A DNA stretch of 64,000 nucleotides from the NCBI GenBank assembly GCA_013397075.1, contig VWZS01002401.1, positions 310,001-374,000 of the forward strand, in the 5' to 3' direction. The notes under the pieces were generated by a model that saw nothing but the letters and a program-made list of their open reading frames with translations, was not told the origin of the DNA and made no database searches. Positions 10,777 to 25,363 of the stretch are shown here, piece by piece (position 1 is the first letter of the stretch; each line of letters begins with the position of its first letter). This stretch comes from Rhabdornis inornatus (taxonomy: Eukaryota > Chordata > Aves > Passeriformes > Rhabdornithidae). The position numbers and the translations under genes are program-made.

Positions 10777-13700
10777 CTAAAATGAGCATTAAAATAAGAG
10801 TTTTTAGATGGTTGTGTTAAACTATAGTAAGTATTCCTCCATTACAGCTTTTGATTGATAACATACATGGCAAATAAAGTTGATGAGGGAAGAAGTAAGA
10901 GAAGTGTCTGTTAGATACACACAGGTCCCTGAAACAAGCCCACTTTTCAGTGAAGCACTGCAAAACAGTTTCACAAGCCTTTCATTTAATATGAGTTACT
11001 GTGCTGTTTAACTAAGCTGAGAATTCAAGTAAAAGATTCATATGAAGTTTTATGGAACTAGTGAGTTTCTTCACTCTGGTTACGGAGCCAGTAAAACTCA
11101 CCCTGGCAGGAAATATCAGTTTTGAAGCAAAATTAGTCAAGGTAGCCAGAAGTCTGGATTTCATTGTTATATTTTCCTTCCTCTCAGAAGTCATGTTGGC
11201 TATAAATGGTTATACTATTTCTCCTGAAGAGAAATTTAGGACATTGTCTACTCATTCTAACTGGTATAATAAAACTCCATGATGGTCTTTCCTTAGATAA
11301 GGGGGTGTTATTGTAAATTATAATAATTAATACACTGAGAGATGCACGATCATCTTCTATATTTCTGGCACTAATATTCACTTTTTAACTGTAAGGAGAT
11401 TTGTTTAGCTGCCTCAAATTATGTGTTAGGCACAAGTTTGCCACACTTATTACCTTACATGTAGTGAAGACTCTAAACTTGTGAACCATTCTTGTAAAAT
11501 TTCTTTCTATTTCTGCAACAAACTCTGTAGAAAATGGAGGTTATTAGTCAAGCCACTACCTGGCAGACTATTTCACCCCATCCATATCTTCTGGTGATGT
11601 ACTTAGGTTTATTTTTTTATGTGTCAATGTAATCTCTCAAGATCTCGAAAAGGAGCAAGGCTGTGATGGGCTTTTAGTATGAGGACAGATCAAATTGTGT
11701 AATAAAGGTGTTGAACCTACTAATTTGTACATCAGCATGAGCCTCAGATTGTACAAAAGGCCATCTATCATCAGTGGGATTCCCCCTGAAACCTCTAAGT
11801 CCTGCTTGTAGTGTATCACTGTATCAGTAGCAATGCCCATTTGTGATGAGTTAGGCTGTGGTTGTAGTAATGGTGTCAATGGCTAAGCATCAATTTTGCA
11901 ATGCACTAGAGTGAAAATTCATTGAAACTCAGTGGTAGAAAGAATGCTATATATAGCATGTCACTGAGATAACCTAAACCTCACTCTAATTCACCTATGT
12001 CTGGCTATACCAAAACTGATTTTTTTTTGGTATAAAAAGACAGATTTTGCTGCCTAGCTCTATTTCTAGTTTTGATACTATGAGTCAGAACTATACTAGC
12101 AAAACTGCTAAGCTAGGGTATAGCTCTTCAGTATCATAGACATAAACATAAGCGTAATTGGGTGGCAAATGGAGTCACCTTTTTCTATGTGAATAATCAA
12201 TTAGAAGTTAAGTTAGTACAGACATTGGGAGTTCCCTGGCACCACATGAGCCTTGTTAAATGATCATATATGCCCTCCAAAAAACAGTTGCAGTTGTTAT
12301 GTGTGTATTAGCTACAACTAGTTTTGCCTGAGGTTATTTTTTTGTTTGCTTTGGGATAAGAGCATGCATTCATTTTGCTCAGCTGATGAATGATAAAGTA
12401 TTGAGCTGTGTGCTTTGGTCACTTGCCTTTGTTTGTGACGCCCTTTAGAGAGATTTGATTTGCTGCCTGTTGTGGTGGGCTTGATAGGTCACAGCATGTA
12501 AGGATTAGTTTGCCTGCATGCCTTCTTTTCCTTCAAGGCATGAACATTCTTATCTACTTATCTTAAGTACTTTTCTTGTAGGATCAGGTGTACAAATCCA
12601 TCCTTCTGAACCATTCTTCCAGCTTGAACCCAACCTTCTTTTTTTGGGTACCTGTTAAGAACTGTCTTAAAGAGCTATCTGTTTTAGAGATGATTTTATC
12701 AGAATCCTCTGAAAATAACGTTCTATAAAACTTGAGGCTGGCTAAGCTAAAGGTTTGGAATTTTGATAAGTAATACTTTAGTACATGTATGAAGTGAAGC
12801 ATACTCTGACTAAGCTTAGTCTAGCATCACAGGTTTAGTATTGAATGACAAAATGTCTGTAAGAATATTGGAAGACAAAGAATATGAATGTTTAAGAATA
12901 ACAACTAAAAATTCTTTCCTACTGGTATATTCTGTGTATTTCCATGACACTTAAATTGCTGTCATGCACAAGAGTTCAGGGAGATTTCATAAACACATTT
13001 TCATGTTGTATTTGGTTATATTTTTCATTTACATAAAAAGATATATAAAACTCTATGCAAGACAACTATGTATAGAGCTATTTATATGTATATCTCTGGG
13101 CTCTAATAACAGAAATAATTTGCATTACTCACTTTCATTGCCTTAATACCCTGAAAACATCTCAAAATTGTCAGATACCACTCCTTTGCTGCTCTATACA
13201 GTGTCTTTACAAATAATATGTCTGTATTCAGAGAGAGCTACACTAAAACACATATAGGCACATGCTGGGTAGACATTTCTTTTTTTGAGCATTAAGGCTT
13301 TTACATATCTGTTGTTTCCATTTTCATGTCTCCAAAGCTTTTATGTGAATTTTTCCAGCACGTTTCTCATTATTCTCTCAACTTTTACTCTATTGAATGG
13401 CTGTGGCTTCCAGACATATAACCTTAAAAGTCCTGGGAGAATTTACATAAAGACAATAAAACCAAGGAAATGGAAACCACAGAATGTATACATGATTTTT
13501 TTTTTTCAGGCTTTGCTAAGAAGCTCATTGGTTAATATTTACAAACGAATCTGATTTTCCATTTTATCCTTTTCACTGTGAAGCAAATGTGGGAGAGTGG
13601 GATGGTAAGAATCATTCTTGAAGAGAAGCTTGTATGTGAATCTCATTAAGGTTAAAAGATTTTTACTTTTCTCCATCTAGTATATCAAGAAGAACATCCC

Positions 13701-14542
13701 ATTAATAAAATCATATTAATGTTTGAATCAAGCACGTGTTAATGCAAAACATTGAATGGATTTTTCTTCCTGTTTAAGAAAACTCTAAGGGTTTGTTTGT
13801 TGCTTTATTTATGTAAACACATATAAAGGAATACTGGATTCTGTTATCTACACTCATAGCATCCTCTAAAAGCAGATCATTGAAACTCATACAGCCACTT
13901 CTAGGATCAGTAGTACAGTAAAACTACTTTGGTTTCTATTGAGAGCTACTTGCTAATAGCAAGTTGTGTACCTGTCTCAAAAGTGCCTCTAGCAGTTAAG
14001 GTTTTTTCCTAACTCCAGAGTTTTAAACTTAATGCTGTTAAGAAGTTGTTTTCCACTTTTTACTGAAAACAAAGGTATTTCATTAGTAAGAAGGCTCAGA
14101 ACCCAAAATGTTTTGGTGTTGTGGTTTCTATAGCAGTTAGGTTTGTGTATGTCATGTCAATTGCATATGATTTTGGTTGACTTGATTCCTAGTCCAGTGC
14201 ACTTGAGGGTATGTGTAATGGCAAAGATTGGAGCTTTTGTGTATATCCAAAAAGCATGACAATGTAGGTGACATATGTAGTACGATATGCTAGTTCATAG
14301 CTGGTCCTGAAATGTTGCTATTAGCTTTCCCAATTAACAGTGTTGCCTTGTACTTGCAGAAAGGATGGGCTAAAAAAAGGCAGCAGAGATGAGATTCTGG
14401 CACAAAGGGTATTTGCATAACACTATAAGCCAGCAAAAGAAAATTCTTGTGCAGTTTCTACCTGTGGATGGGATGATGGATGTGTGAAGATGAATTCCTA
14501 GAACTAAAGGAAAAATCTAAAAGAAAAGTCTGATTTAATAAA

Positions 14543-14604
14543 GGGGTTTTTTATTTGGGTTTTTTTTGGGGGGGAGCTTTTTTTATTTTGGTTTTTTTTT
14601 TAAT
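14543..14604. repeat. T/G homopolymer-rich stretch
   Basis: Alternating runs of T and G (GGGGTTTTTT, GGGTTTTTTTTGGGGGGG, then TTTTTT runs). It is low-complexity sequence and prone to slippage errors. No retroposon body is recognisable next to it. Confidence 0.65.
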
Positions 14605-14893
14605 TAAAAAACACTAGCACTAGCCCGGTATTAAACCTGGAAATAATAAAATTCATGTTAATTCCACTTGATCTAACAGAAAGAGCAAAACCAGTACTCT
14701 TAGTAGAAACTACTGTTGAAAGTATCCCCATATTTCTTGGTATTATAATAGCTTTTTGTATTTTGAGACAAATATATTGGTAACTTCATAAAGGAATAAT
14801 TAATCTCTCAGAAATGCATTTGAGTTTTATATTCTGTGTGGAGAAAATGACATGAAACAATGAAAAAATATTGTGTCTGGTTTTCTCTCTGTG

Positions 14894-14917
14894 AAATGCT
14901 GATGCTCATCAGCATTT
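14894..14917. repeat. Perfect 11-bp inverted repeat with 2-base loop
   Basis: AAATGCTGATG and CATCAGCATTT are exact reverse complements separated by CT, giving a near-continuous 24-base palindrome. It has no flanking gene. It could form a cruciform, or be a dimeric protein-binding site, or have arisen by chance. Confidence 0.8.
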
Positions 14918-15957
14918 GAAAGAGTGTGAAGTTCTGCTGACAATGTACAACCCTTAGGGCTGGAATTGGTTCCCTTGCATTTTGTAGAAAGAGTTGGATC
15001 TAATAATTCTTAGAAAATGGACAAATGGATCAAGTCTTCCAGACAAAACTTGCCAATGATTGACTGTTCTAAACCACCTAGGGGAGTTAGGCACCTCGCC
15101 ACAATAGCAAGTCAATGGGAACCAGATGCCTAAGGGTCTTGAGAGCTCTTGAAAATTTCTGTATTGAGAGAGATGATTGTGTCCAAGTTAGGGATGCTCA
15201 TTCATGTAGTGAAAGCATCCTGTGCATCTGGCAGCAGTCAGGATTTTTATGGGAAAATTGTTTGCAGTCTGGGTATAACTCACCTGAATAATGCAGTGGA
15301 TAGATGCTATGAACTACAGCACAGAAATTATTTATCCAAGGAAATAGTCCAGAGCATTTCCATGGGAGTAATCTGAGTGATTTTTTTAATCTCAGAATGC
15401 AGTTTGGTTCTATTTTCTTCAGTGGTCTTTGCTATCAATACAGTGATTTCTCTATGAATGATAGGTTAGAATTTTCTACTAAATGAAATTATGAAATAAA
15501 ATTACTTGGGCTAAATAAAAATGTTAGTTTACATAAAATCAGTATGGTTTATCTATTCTATTCAAAGGACTTGGGAAAGAAGAAAGGGTCATATCAATGT
15601 CTCTTCTGTTGACAAAATTGAGATACATGTCCTGGTTCGAAACTACCATTTCTCTTGCTCGTGTGCAAAGAACCACAGAAGACATTGAACTGGAAATGCA
15701 GAGACTACCTGCTAGGTTGCAGTGGTTCCTCAGAGAATAGGCTTAGAATGGACTGATATTCAGGACAGAAAATGTTTTTTTCTGCTTTTGCTTACAATAT
15801 ATTCAGGGTGTTTTGTTTATTTTTCTGGATTTCTGATAGCATTTTTGAATTTTTCTGAATTTGTTATGACCTGCCCCAGAAGACCAGGGTAGCCCAAATT
15901 GTTGTTAATAGATCCCTTGGGATGGATTAGAGTGAAATGACCCTGAATAATCAGTGC

Positions 15958-15998
15958 TCATATATTTATATATATGTATATGTATGTGTGTATGTATA
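15958..15998. repeat. TATA/TGTG microsatellite
   Basis: An alternating purine-pyrimidine run mixing TATATA, TATGTATATG and TATGTGTG. It is a short simple repeat in intergenic DNA. Confidence 0.8.
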
Positions 15999-18900
15999 GG
16001 GTTTATTTTAGAACAATTTGGTTGCCATTAAAGGAGGTATGTAGCTGTTTTGGTTATTATTATCTATTGTAATATAGCAATATAAAGATAACACTTCAAA
16101 ACATGTATAAAGAAAAGAAAGAAAGCATAAGAAAGATACATAGTCACCACCCGTGGATCAAGCAAGGAGGCTTGATTGTTGCAATTTCATTGTCCCTTGA
16201 TCAAAGTGATGGTCATAGTTTTGATGCATCTGGAGTGGGGAAAGCCCATGAAACACAAAGTTTAATTAGTTAATACAGGCTCAGATCCAGGTGGGAGTTT
16301 TACACTGTATGCTGTAACACTGTGGATCACAGGGCACTTTGGGGTTTTTTTTTAGTTTATGACATTTCTAGGACATGACAGCTGCATCTCACTTCAGTGT
16401 AGCTGAGCCAATTATGGCCCATCAGAGAGATAAATACATTCAGGTCTACATGTGATTGTGGTGGTACTTCTTGCAGAGGGGAGTTTTCACACCTGAGCCA
16501 GTTATGTAAGGGAGCAGATTGGCATGATGAAAAGCACTATCCCACCTTGAAGGATCTGCTTCTTATCGGCCTCTTCTCTTACTAGGCACAAAACCCAGCT
16601 CGTAGCTCCCAGCTTGTGCATTCTCTGCACCCGGGCAGTTACTTTGCACATCCTCTGCAAAGACACCTGCTGCTTTTGCAAACAGCTGTTTTTTTGAGTC
16701 ATTAACTAATGACATTCCCGTGCCACAGCATTTCTTGTGATTTGCCTTTTACAGTGTCTCATGGAGAAGCAGACAGTGAACTTAGCCTATTCACAGGATA
16801 TAAAATATCATTATACATTCTACTTAGGCTGCCTAGTTATTATTAGGTCAACAATCTAGTTTGTATTATCAGAGTAATAAAAATTGCAGTTAGCCTAAGA
16901 ACATTATAATTTTTATCTCTGTCCAGGAAGACTTCATGTATGTTACAGCAGATGTGTATCACCAGTTATGCCATGATAGATCACTGAATAATTTTGTTTA
17001 CCATACTTCTTTTTCTACAGATGAAAATTTCGTATCCATAGCTATGAGAATGGAAATAGAGGTCCTTGTGATGGATTTAGACCCTAGCACTTGTGTATAT
17101 CAAGACTGCAGTATTTCAGATTACTGTTTTTCCCTTTGTTGTTGTTGTATGAAGCCTGAGGGCCACAAATGTGCAGTGCCATATTTGCTAGCAAATTCCA
17201 TATGGAATTACTAGCATCTCATACTGTCATATCATTCAGATAACCATTCTAAATATTTATTCTTAACAGTTTGGTCTACTTGGTTCCTATTTCTTCTCAC
17301 TTGTCAGGCCTACAATATTTTGTACAAGTGGGGTTTTTTGTGTTTGTTGAATTATTTATTGATTTAATTATTTTGTGGGCTCTTTGCATGGAATTGTGGC
17401 AGATGAAGAAATAGAAATGTCCTTAATTTAAAGATCACACAGCATAAGTTTTAATAATGGAATTATGACTAGTCTTATTTGTAAGCACGGCTATAATGTT
17501 CCCAAGGTTAAAAAAGTAGCTTTCTGTCTCTATTTTTTTCTCCTCATTGTTGATTTGGGGCATTTGATTTTGAAGTTGTTCTGCAATTTGATCTTACTAA
17601 AAGTTTCTCAATGTATTTCAGCAACATATGTCATTAATGTGGGAAGCTGGGTACCAGTCCCATCATTGCTTGTAATTCAGGCTATAACAGGCAGCAGGAA
17701 AGCAGAACAGTTTCAGCCAACCTCAGTTAGGAAAACATGCCCAAGGCATTTGGCTATAGCATAAAAAGAGATGCATCAGGCTCTCCCAAATGGAGAACTA
17801 AATGTGTATATTGTTGAACAAAACCAACTCCTTATTTTGACGTTGATATGGTTAACAGAATAAAGAGCCGTTCCCAATGAAGGAAAGGATAAACTGGAAA
17901 AGGATGATCTGTGGATTGCAGGTGCTGAAGTAACATCTTGAAAATATAAACACTAGTCTTTTGTTAGCAATTAGCTATTCCCTTATCATGTTTCATACTG
18001 TAACACTGTGAACTGGGAGTTTTCTCCTGAAGGAAAAGTGTCCTTACATGAAGTATGAAGTCACAGAGATGATTCTGCTATTGATCAACCTCTTCACAAT
18101 AAGAATGCTTGTAAAAGAAGTAATACACTAAAAAAAGTAATATTTGTAATTTGTTGAATCTTCACTCTGTGACATCAAAGTGTTTAATATTACCTCACAA
18201 TGCTCATGAGATATACTCAATAATCATGTTATAAATTGTGACTCTGAAGCATCTGGAATATTAAATAATTTTCCCTTAATAACTTAAATATTTTGAGATC
18301 ACACACAGATTTCTTGTTTTGGTATGACAGCAAGTGATTACCAGAGCCAGGATTATTCCCAAACTGCCTTATTTCCCTTCTCTATTAGCATTTTACCAGA
18401 TATGCAGCTTGCAGGATAAGGAAGAAGGAAAGACAGGGAAGGGAAATAAGTGCAGGGTGCTTCTATAAATCAACTTAATAAATCAAGGCTAGCTTTATAT
18501 AATTTTTGGTGTCCACTGGCATCAGACTACTTTATGAGATTATATTTTATGAATGTCTATTTTACAGATGGGAAAACTAAAATAAAAAGTGATTTAGCAA
18601 AACTCATAGAACGGATATATTTGCAGAGCTGGGAAAAGGAACTGAATCTCCCAACCCCACAAGACAGGAATAACTTATTAAATGAGCTGGCATTCACCCT
18701 GTTTCACTTGGCAATGTAGCACAGCTCAGAGGGAATGGTGTTCTTTCCATTAGGAATGCTTTGATGATGACACTGTAATAGAAGAATGAAAAGGAATGCT
18801 GGACTTGAAGCATTCCTTAAGGTATAAGATTGCCTGTTTGAACTGTGAGTTGGAAAAAAAGTCCTAGAAAAAAGTAGCAATAGAGGTAGTATCTCAACAA

Positions 18901-21900
18901 TAGCTTCTGAAGAAACTTAATTTGGAATGTTGATGAAGAAAATACAGGGTTAAGGGATAAATGCTGAACAGTTGTGTCAGAAACACCAGGGAAAATATTG
19001 GAAGGATTGTGAAAGCAGCATGAGAAGAAACTCAGGCTTGCAGAAGCAAAAGTGTGAACTTAATTTTCACCTGTAAGGATCATCCTGTCTCTCTTCCATT
19101 ACATTGCTAGCCAAGCAATGAGTTTTTAATTTCCTTGTTACAATTGCAGGTTTATTACAAATTACATGTTTTGTGACTGTGCATCACTTTGAATAGGGTA
19201 GAATTTTTTGCTTCACAGATATAGCATTGTGAGAAAAATAGGACTGAACTTGTGAGATAGACAAAGTATCTTCTGATTTATGGGGCTTCGATATGGAAAC
19301 AGGATCCTACATTGAACTTCAGAAATTGTTCCAGTGACTAGGGTGGTGTAGTTTGATGAAATTGTTTTCATTAGGTAGTCAATAGGGAGGAAATATATGT
19401 TTGTCTCACATAAAATATCTCTGTATGCCATATATTTCATTTGGGATTGACCTTAGCATTTTCATCTAGAGGTATCAGATCAGTACTTCTCCTACTGAAA
19501 TACATTTTTCCCCATTCAGTAAAATATTATGTCTCTGACAAGTATAGGCTGAAGTGGTCTGGGAAAATATCAGTGTGGTTATGATGAAGCTATGAAGGCT
19601 TTGAATTGAGTCCATATACTTCTTGGTGAGAAGAGATTTAAAACTATATCTATAGTTATCTGCAGTTCTCCCAGATTTGGAATAACTGTTGATAATTTTG
19701 TTCTTATGAACTAGGCTCAAAAAAAAAAAAAGCTTCATCTGATTTTATTAATGAGAGTTTCACTGTAAGGGATAGAATTCAGACCTGGTTAGCTATAAAC
19801 AAAACTCAACAAACTATTTTCATAAAGCCCAATAACAAAGAGAATAAGTTAAAGGGAAGGAAAATTGAGGCAATGCATCTTAATAATTAAAAGGAAACCT
19901 ATATCTGTGTCAAGAGAAGGAAGATATCCAAAACAAAAAGAAAAAGAAAGTAGGCAGGAATTTGACCAGTCGTGGGGGAAGTGGGTGGGCAGGCATTATT
20001 ACTCTGTTAGAACATTCTCTGTTTAAAATAATTTTTAAGTTCTTGAAAAACTGATTTGTCTTCTGCTATTCTTGGTCTGGAAATGTTGCAAGTTTCAAGA
20101 AACTGCAATGTGTGCATCAGAACTCTTTGTAAATTGCCTCCCAAGCACAGCATTCATCTGTTAATTCCTTTGAAAATTAGTTTATGTATTTTGATTCAGC
20201 TACTATAAAAGAAGAAGCTGATAAAATTATTCCAAAACACTTACAAGAAGACAATGTGGCAGTGATAGCTGTTTAGATCCTCCTTTTCTCACTGCTCTTC
20301 TTGTCCTGTCAGCAGTTAAAATCTGGTGCTTCTATGTGACCTGAGCACCCTATTTTAATGATTTATCCATTCCAGATAGAGACCAACCACAAAATCTAGG
20401 TCACTTTTAAAATATAAGGAAGACAGATCATCACTTCATTTACACTTGGGCTGGTTCTGACAGATATCTCAGATTAAATTGCTATAGGTCTCAATCACTT
20501 TAAATTGCTACATTGTCTTGTGAGGAACACAGCATAGTATGAGCTATAGATAGAAAAGTTTTGAGTTCTGTATTTGAAGGTATCATTGATTTCAGTCCAA
20601 GGAAGGAAGGTGTTATGAGGCCTATCCAATATACATAGGGATTTAGATCATCTTTATCAATGTAATAACTGAGGTTTTAAGAAAAATTATTTAAGAAAAA
20701 TTATTTAAAATAAAATTAATAATAACTGTCTGCTTCATTTATGTTTAAGGCACTGTTTGTTTAGGGACAGATTATTGTGCATGGTCAAACAGAACATATT
20801 TGGCCTGGTAATTATTTTGCAGTTGTGCATATCAATGGCATGCTCTGTATCCATGGATAAACAGTTATGACACTCAGCCAAATAATACCATTCTATATAA
20901 ATCAAAATTGTGAGCACATACCATAGACCTGGATCCTCTGAGCAGTCTATGTATGCTGGTGCACAGTACATCAATCCAAGTATCTCTGTGATGACAGAAA
21001 TCTGTGTTACTGAGTCAAATTTCATCCAGGTTTTTTTTGTGACACTAATGAAGATTACCCCAAAAGATTAGAAGTAGGTATGTTTCAGTAAGTATGATGC
21101 AGAGGAAACAGTTAACTTGTATTTGGACTTGCAATGATGAAAATTGCCTTCTCTTCAATTACAGCACTCAGTTTCATATTTGAGATTAAAACTAAAGTTT
21201 CAAGAAAATTGTAATTTTTAGTTATATATCATTATATGGATAGAAAGTACAGTTCTTGCATAATAAGTTTACAAGATGGAAGGACAAAACATACTACTTT
21301 TATGGCAATGGAGTTGTTTGAAATTTTTTCATGGAGCTTTAACATGAGTGTTCCACTGCAGGTTTGATAGAAATTCAGTGGACTGTGAAGTCACTATGTG
21401 TGTTGAACAGAATTATAAGAGGATGGAATTAACTTACAGCTTGTCTTCTTTTCATGGTAATGAGAATATAAATGATGCATAACTGAAACAATTTTAAATT
21501 CCACCCATTTAATTTTTTCCGCTATTCTTAAAATTGCCATATAAAGGACACATTTTAACTGAGATTTAAACATTATATTCCAACTGTTTTAGAAAAAAAA
21601 ATTAAAATAAGGTGTGTCTGACACCAGTTAGTCCAATATATTTTAGCGAGTTCCATAAGATTATATTTATTGATCTCCGGCCTGCAAAGCTATTGACTAC
21701 TCTGCCTTTATTAAAAGTCAAGGAAGAAATGGAAATTTTTGGCAAAGTAAGTACTATAATATTGGGGCAAGAGTGGATGATTTATGAAACATGTTCTGCA
21801 CTCATTGTGGCTGCTCATATTCTAACAAACTGACTCAAGTATCAGCAATTTTAGTCACCACTGACTCTATTTTTTGAATTTTAACTTCTGTGGCATGCAC

Positions 21901-23180
21901 TGAAAGAAAACAAAGCAAATCTATTTCTGCATTCCAGACTTACCTGTGGAAGAAGGTGTGTTTGGGAAATTTGGAAAATTATCAGGAAAGTGGGATCAAC
22001 ACATATGACAAGACAGATGCCTGTAGCTTTGCCTGCTGGGAACTTCATTCTCCACCCTGTATTGTCTTTCTGTTGGTCTCTTTTCCTCCCCCCATTCAGT
22101 GACTGCTGCTGCAGCTCCCTGGGCATTGAGAAACCTTTGATCTAGGTAATTTTTCTCTCCCATTTATAAATGACCTGCAAGGTACCTTCATAAGAAAATC
22201 CTGATAATGTCACTCCCAAGTCATCAGGTGGTGATTATAAGAGTTTTTAGAAAAGGGCTGAGGAGTTACACAGATAAAATGGGCCATTGTGGTCATCCTT
22301 GCTGACTTTGTGCTCCAGAATTTAATCTCCAAATATCTATGCATGAAGGTTTATGATGTGCAACCAAGTAAATCTTTCAAACCTTAAATCGTGAATTTTT
22401 GTCCTAAATCATAGAAAGCTTATGACATCTTTAGATAGAATTTATTGCATCTCAGCCAAACACACACATCTATTATGAGAATTAATTTTAGCAGTAGGAA
22501 AGGAATATTATCTAGATGACAAGGTATAGAACCGTTTTGTTGTGATATTAATATTGTTCAGCTTTCCTACATGCACATAGGACTTGCAAATATGCTTTAT
22601 CTCCCTCAGTCACAGTAAGTCCTCCCTCTGCCTCTCCTTTCCTATGTCTGTCTTCAAATAATTGTTTATGCATGTACCCATTCATCCCCTTATTTGCTTG
22701 GAAGCAGACACTGTCAAAAGTATTATCAGAACACATGGACACAGGAGGTTGAAGGACCTAAGATTGATTATGTGGAGGACTAATGGAAATGATAGCATTT
22801 CACTAGGAAAGTTTTGTGTATTTCCTCTGCAAAAGTAAGCAAGGCTTTTATTGAAATAACCTTATGTAGAAAATGTGTTTCTGTTGGGGCTCCAAAGTTA
22901 CTGTGTCAAATTTGAAAGCCGAATTCTAATGCTAAAGGGTGGAAGAAGTGTGAATCTCAGTTTGTTCATAATTGTGATGTTGCTACTGAAACTCCATAGC
23001 ATTCACATAATGGCCATTTCAGATGCATACTTGGCACTGTGTTTCCATCCCTTTTGCTTAAGCTTTGATCTAACCATCTTTGTTTTGTTTTGTTTTTCTT
23101 AACTCTTGTAGCGGATGTTACATATTGCTTGTCTGCTATCAATCCTCAATAGAAAAAGATACATAGATAAAGTGTATGTG

Positions 23181-23203
23181 TATATATATATATATATATA
23201 TAT
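23181..23203. repeat. (TA)11 microsatellite
   Basis: An uninterrupted TA dinucleotide run of about eleven units, preceded by GTGTATGTG and followed by TGTATATT. It is likely to vary in length between individuals. Confidence 0.9.
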
Positions 23204-23739
23204 GTATATTCTCATATTATTGGATTATCCTTTGGTACAAACTCACCTTATAAAGGAGCGCACAACCAACTTCAGCTTCAAAATCTCACAACTGCTTTTC
23301 TAGTCCTTCTCACTGGTACCTATGCAAATGCTTGCACAAGATTTAGTGCATGGCATCTGGAAAAGCCTCAGCTTAACTCCTTGTACAGAATTTCTCCTAA
23401 ACTTAGTAGGAATCTTGTGACTTCAAGAGAACGTGAACCATGAGAAGCTTCTAGTCAGGATGTAACTGTTGCTTAAGGGAATGTTTTTCAACTTCTCTAG
23501 AAATTGGCAGGAATTTTAAGTATGAGGGACATTTTAACAAATTTGTCTTCTCATCTCAAGCTGGTTTTTATAGTGAGTTGACATAAATTGGATTTAAATT
23601 GCTGCTCCTTATTAAGTAACAAATAAAATCTTTCTCAGGATCAGGCAAAAAATTGTAAGATAATCACCTGCATGCAGGAATCAGCTCAGCAGCTCACCAT
23701 CGGCTCCAACCCAGTGCATTTAGGATATATTTTTTAAAG

Positions 23740-23822
23740 CCTTTTTCCTCTTTTTTTTCCTTCTTTTTTTCCTCTTTTTTTCCCCTCTTTTTTCCCTCTT
23801 TTTTTTTATCTTTTTTTTTTCC
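23740..23822. repeat. Homopyrimidine (T/C) tract
   Basis: About 80 bases of T runs broken by CC, CCTC and CCCTC, with almost no purines. It lies about 1.7 kb upstream of the GAS2 CpG island and is followed directly by CTGAGC. On the opposite strand it is a purine tract related in style to the homopurine tract at 25128-25314. Confidence 0.85.
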
Positions 23823-25127
23823 TGAGCAAAAAAAGTGGATGAACCAACGAAAACAGTCACGCCCAGGGGCATTAAAATTTTGCTAACCAGATCAAAATTA
23901 GGAGGTAATTTAATTCTGTGCTGTTACTCACATAGTACATGGCTAGAGCTCATCATAGTTAGCTATATCAGCATGCTGATGAATTGCTCTCATTTAAGTA
24001 ATATCACATCAGCTAATAGTCCATCAGAAAAGCATAATAATAGTATAGGAATACAATAAATAACAAGAGTGCATTTGATTGGCCAGGAATGAATATCTGC
24101 TACTCAGAGAATAGGAATTTGCTTATAGTGCAATTTTTGAGAAATAGCCCAGCATTAATTACACAAATCAGGTTTTCCCAGCAGATCAGTGTACAAAGAA
24201 ATTAATGTAAATAAAAAATAAGGGTCAGTTTGATGAGTGTTTCAGCAATTAAGTTAAAACAACTCTTTCAGTATAATTATACATAATGTGTTTTGGCTAG
24301 AACAATTTAATTAAGTGACTCTACACTGAAAGAGAAAAATAAGTGCACTGTTTGTCTGGAACACTTATTGAAAGTGATAGCATGAGACCATTAAGAAACA
24401 CAACAAGACAACCTACATTCATGCATTAAGAGAGGCAGAAGTCTGAACATCTGTTTCCCGCTATTGAATTCACAAAAGGGGCTTTGCTGTGCAGGGAATA
24501 AGTGAACAAACAACAGTTGGAGAAAGTTATCTCTGACATTTAACAAAATGTTGAAGTATCACAAAAGTGACATAAGGTGAGAATGAAATGTCTGAAATAA
24601 CAGTGTGCTAAAAGTTAGCTTGGCAAATGAAGCACAGATAACAAGAACCAACCTCTACACATCAGTCTTTAAAATGTGTAATATGAATGATCAGTTTATG
24701 AACAGCACACTTTATTCAAGATGTACAAAGTGGCATGAAATGGTTTTGGAGTGCAATGAAGAAAGTTCTACAAAATATTTCTTTAGCCAGGAAAAAAAAA
24801 ATAGTGACAATTAAAAGATGTGTCTCTAAGTGTTAAAAAATTCCAGAGATAACAGTCAAACTAAAGAGTTTTTTCTTGGATGTGACATTTTCTTTTCTTC
24901 TTTTCTTTCCATTTCCACAGCCACGAGTATTGGAAAGGGGAGAAATAATGAAAGAGAAATGGAACCAAGAATCAACTCGCTGCCAAGGGCTGTAATACAA
25001 TATCTCAGCATTTCAAGGGTAAATCAGTGTGAACTGCGTCTGCCGTCCCTCTGAAAAAAATGAGTATTAAACTTCCGTTCAGTCAATGCAGACTGCTGAA
25101 GGATAAGAAATCGGTGTCAGAGAGGAC

Positions 25128-25314
25128 AAGAGAAAGGAAAAGGAGGGAAAGGAAAAGGAGGGAGAGGGAGGAAAGGGAAAGAAGGGAAAAGAAGGGAAAG
25201 GGAAAAGGAGGGAAAAGGAAAAGGAGGGAAACGCGGGAAAGGGAAAAGAAGGGAAAGGGAAAAGAAGGGAAAGAAAGGAAAAGAAGGAAAAGAAAGGAAA
25301 AGGAAAAGAAAGGG
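25128..25314. repeat. Homopurine (GGGAAA/GGAAAAG) tract
   Basis: Nearly 190 bases with only two pyrimidines (the CGC at 25232-25234), built of GGAAAAGGAGGGAAA, GGGAAAAGAA and related words. It lies directly upstream of the 40-bp tandem repeat and the GAS2 CpG island. Long mirror-like homopurine tracts can adopt triplex (H-DNA) structures, and GGAA arrays can bind ETS factors. Neither is shown here. The open frames rich in Arg, Lys, Glu (plus strand) or Phe, Pro, Ser (minus strand) are compositional artefacts. Confidence 0.92.
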
Positions 25315-25363
25315 TGTAAAAACAAAGAAAAACCAACCAAACAAAAATCAAAACCTTCCTGCC

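Larger units (their letters stand above)
6367..25060. other. Intergenic DNA between FANCF and GAS2
   Basis: About 18.7 kb between two divergent genes. Apart from the separately listed repeats and the GC-richer block, it is AT-rich and has only short open frames without recognisable domains. I saw no exon with credible splice signals, no tRNA-like cloverleaf and no identifiable transposon. Conserved enhancers cannot be recognised without alignment. Confidence 0.6.
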
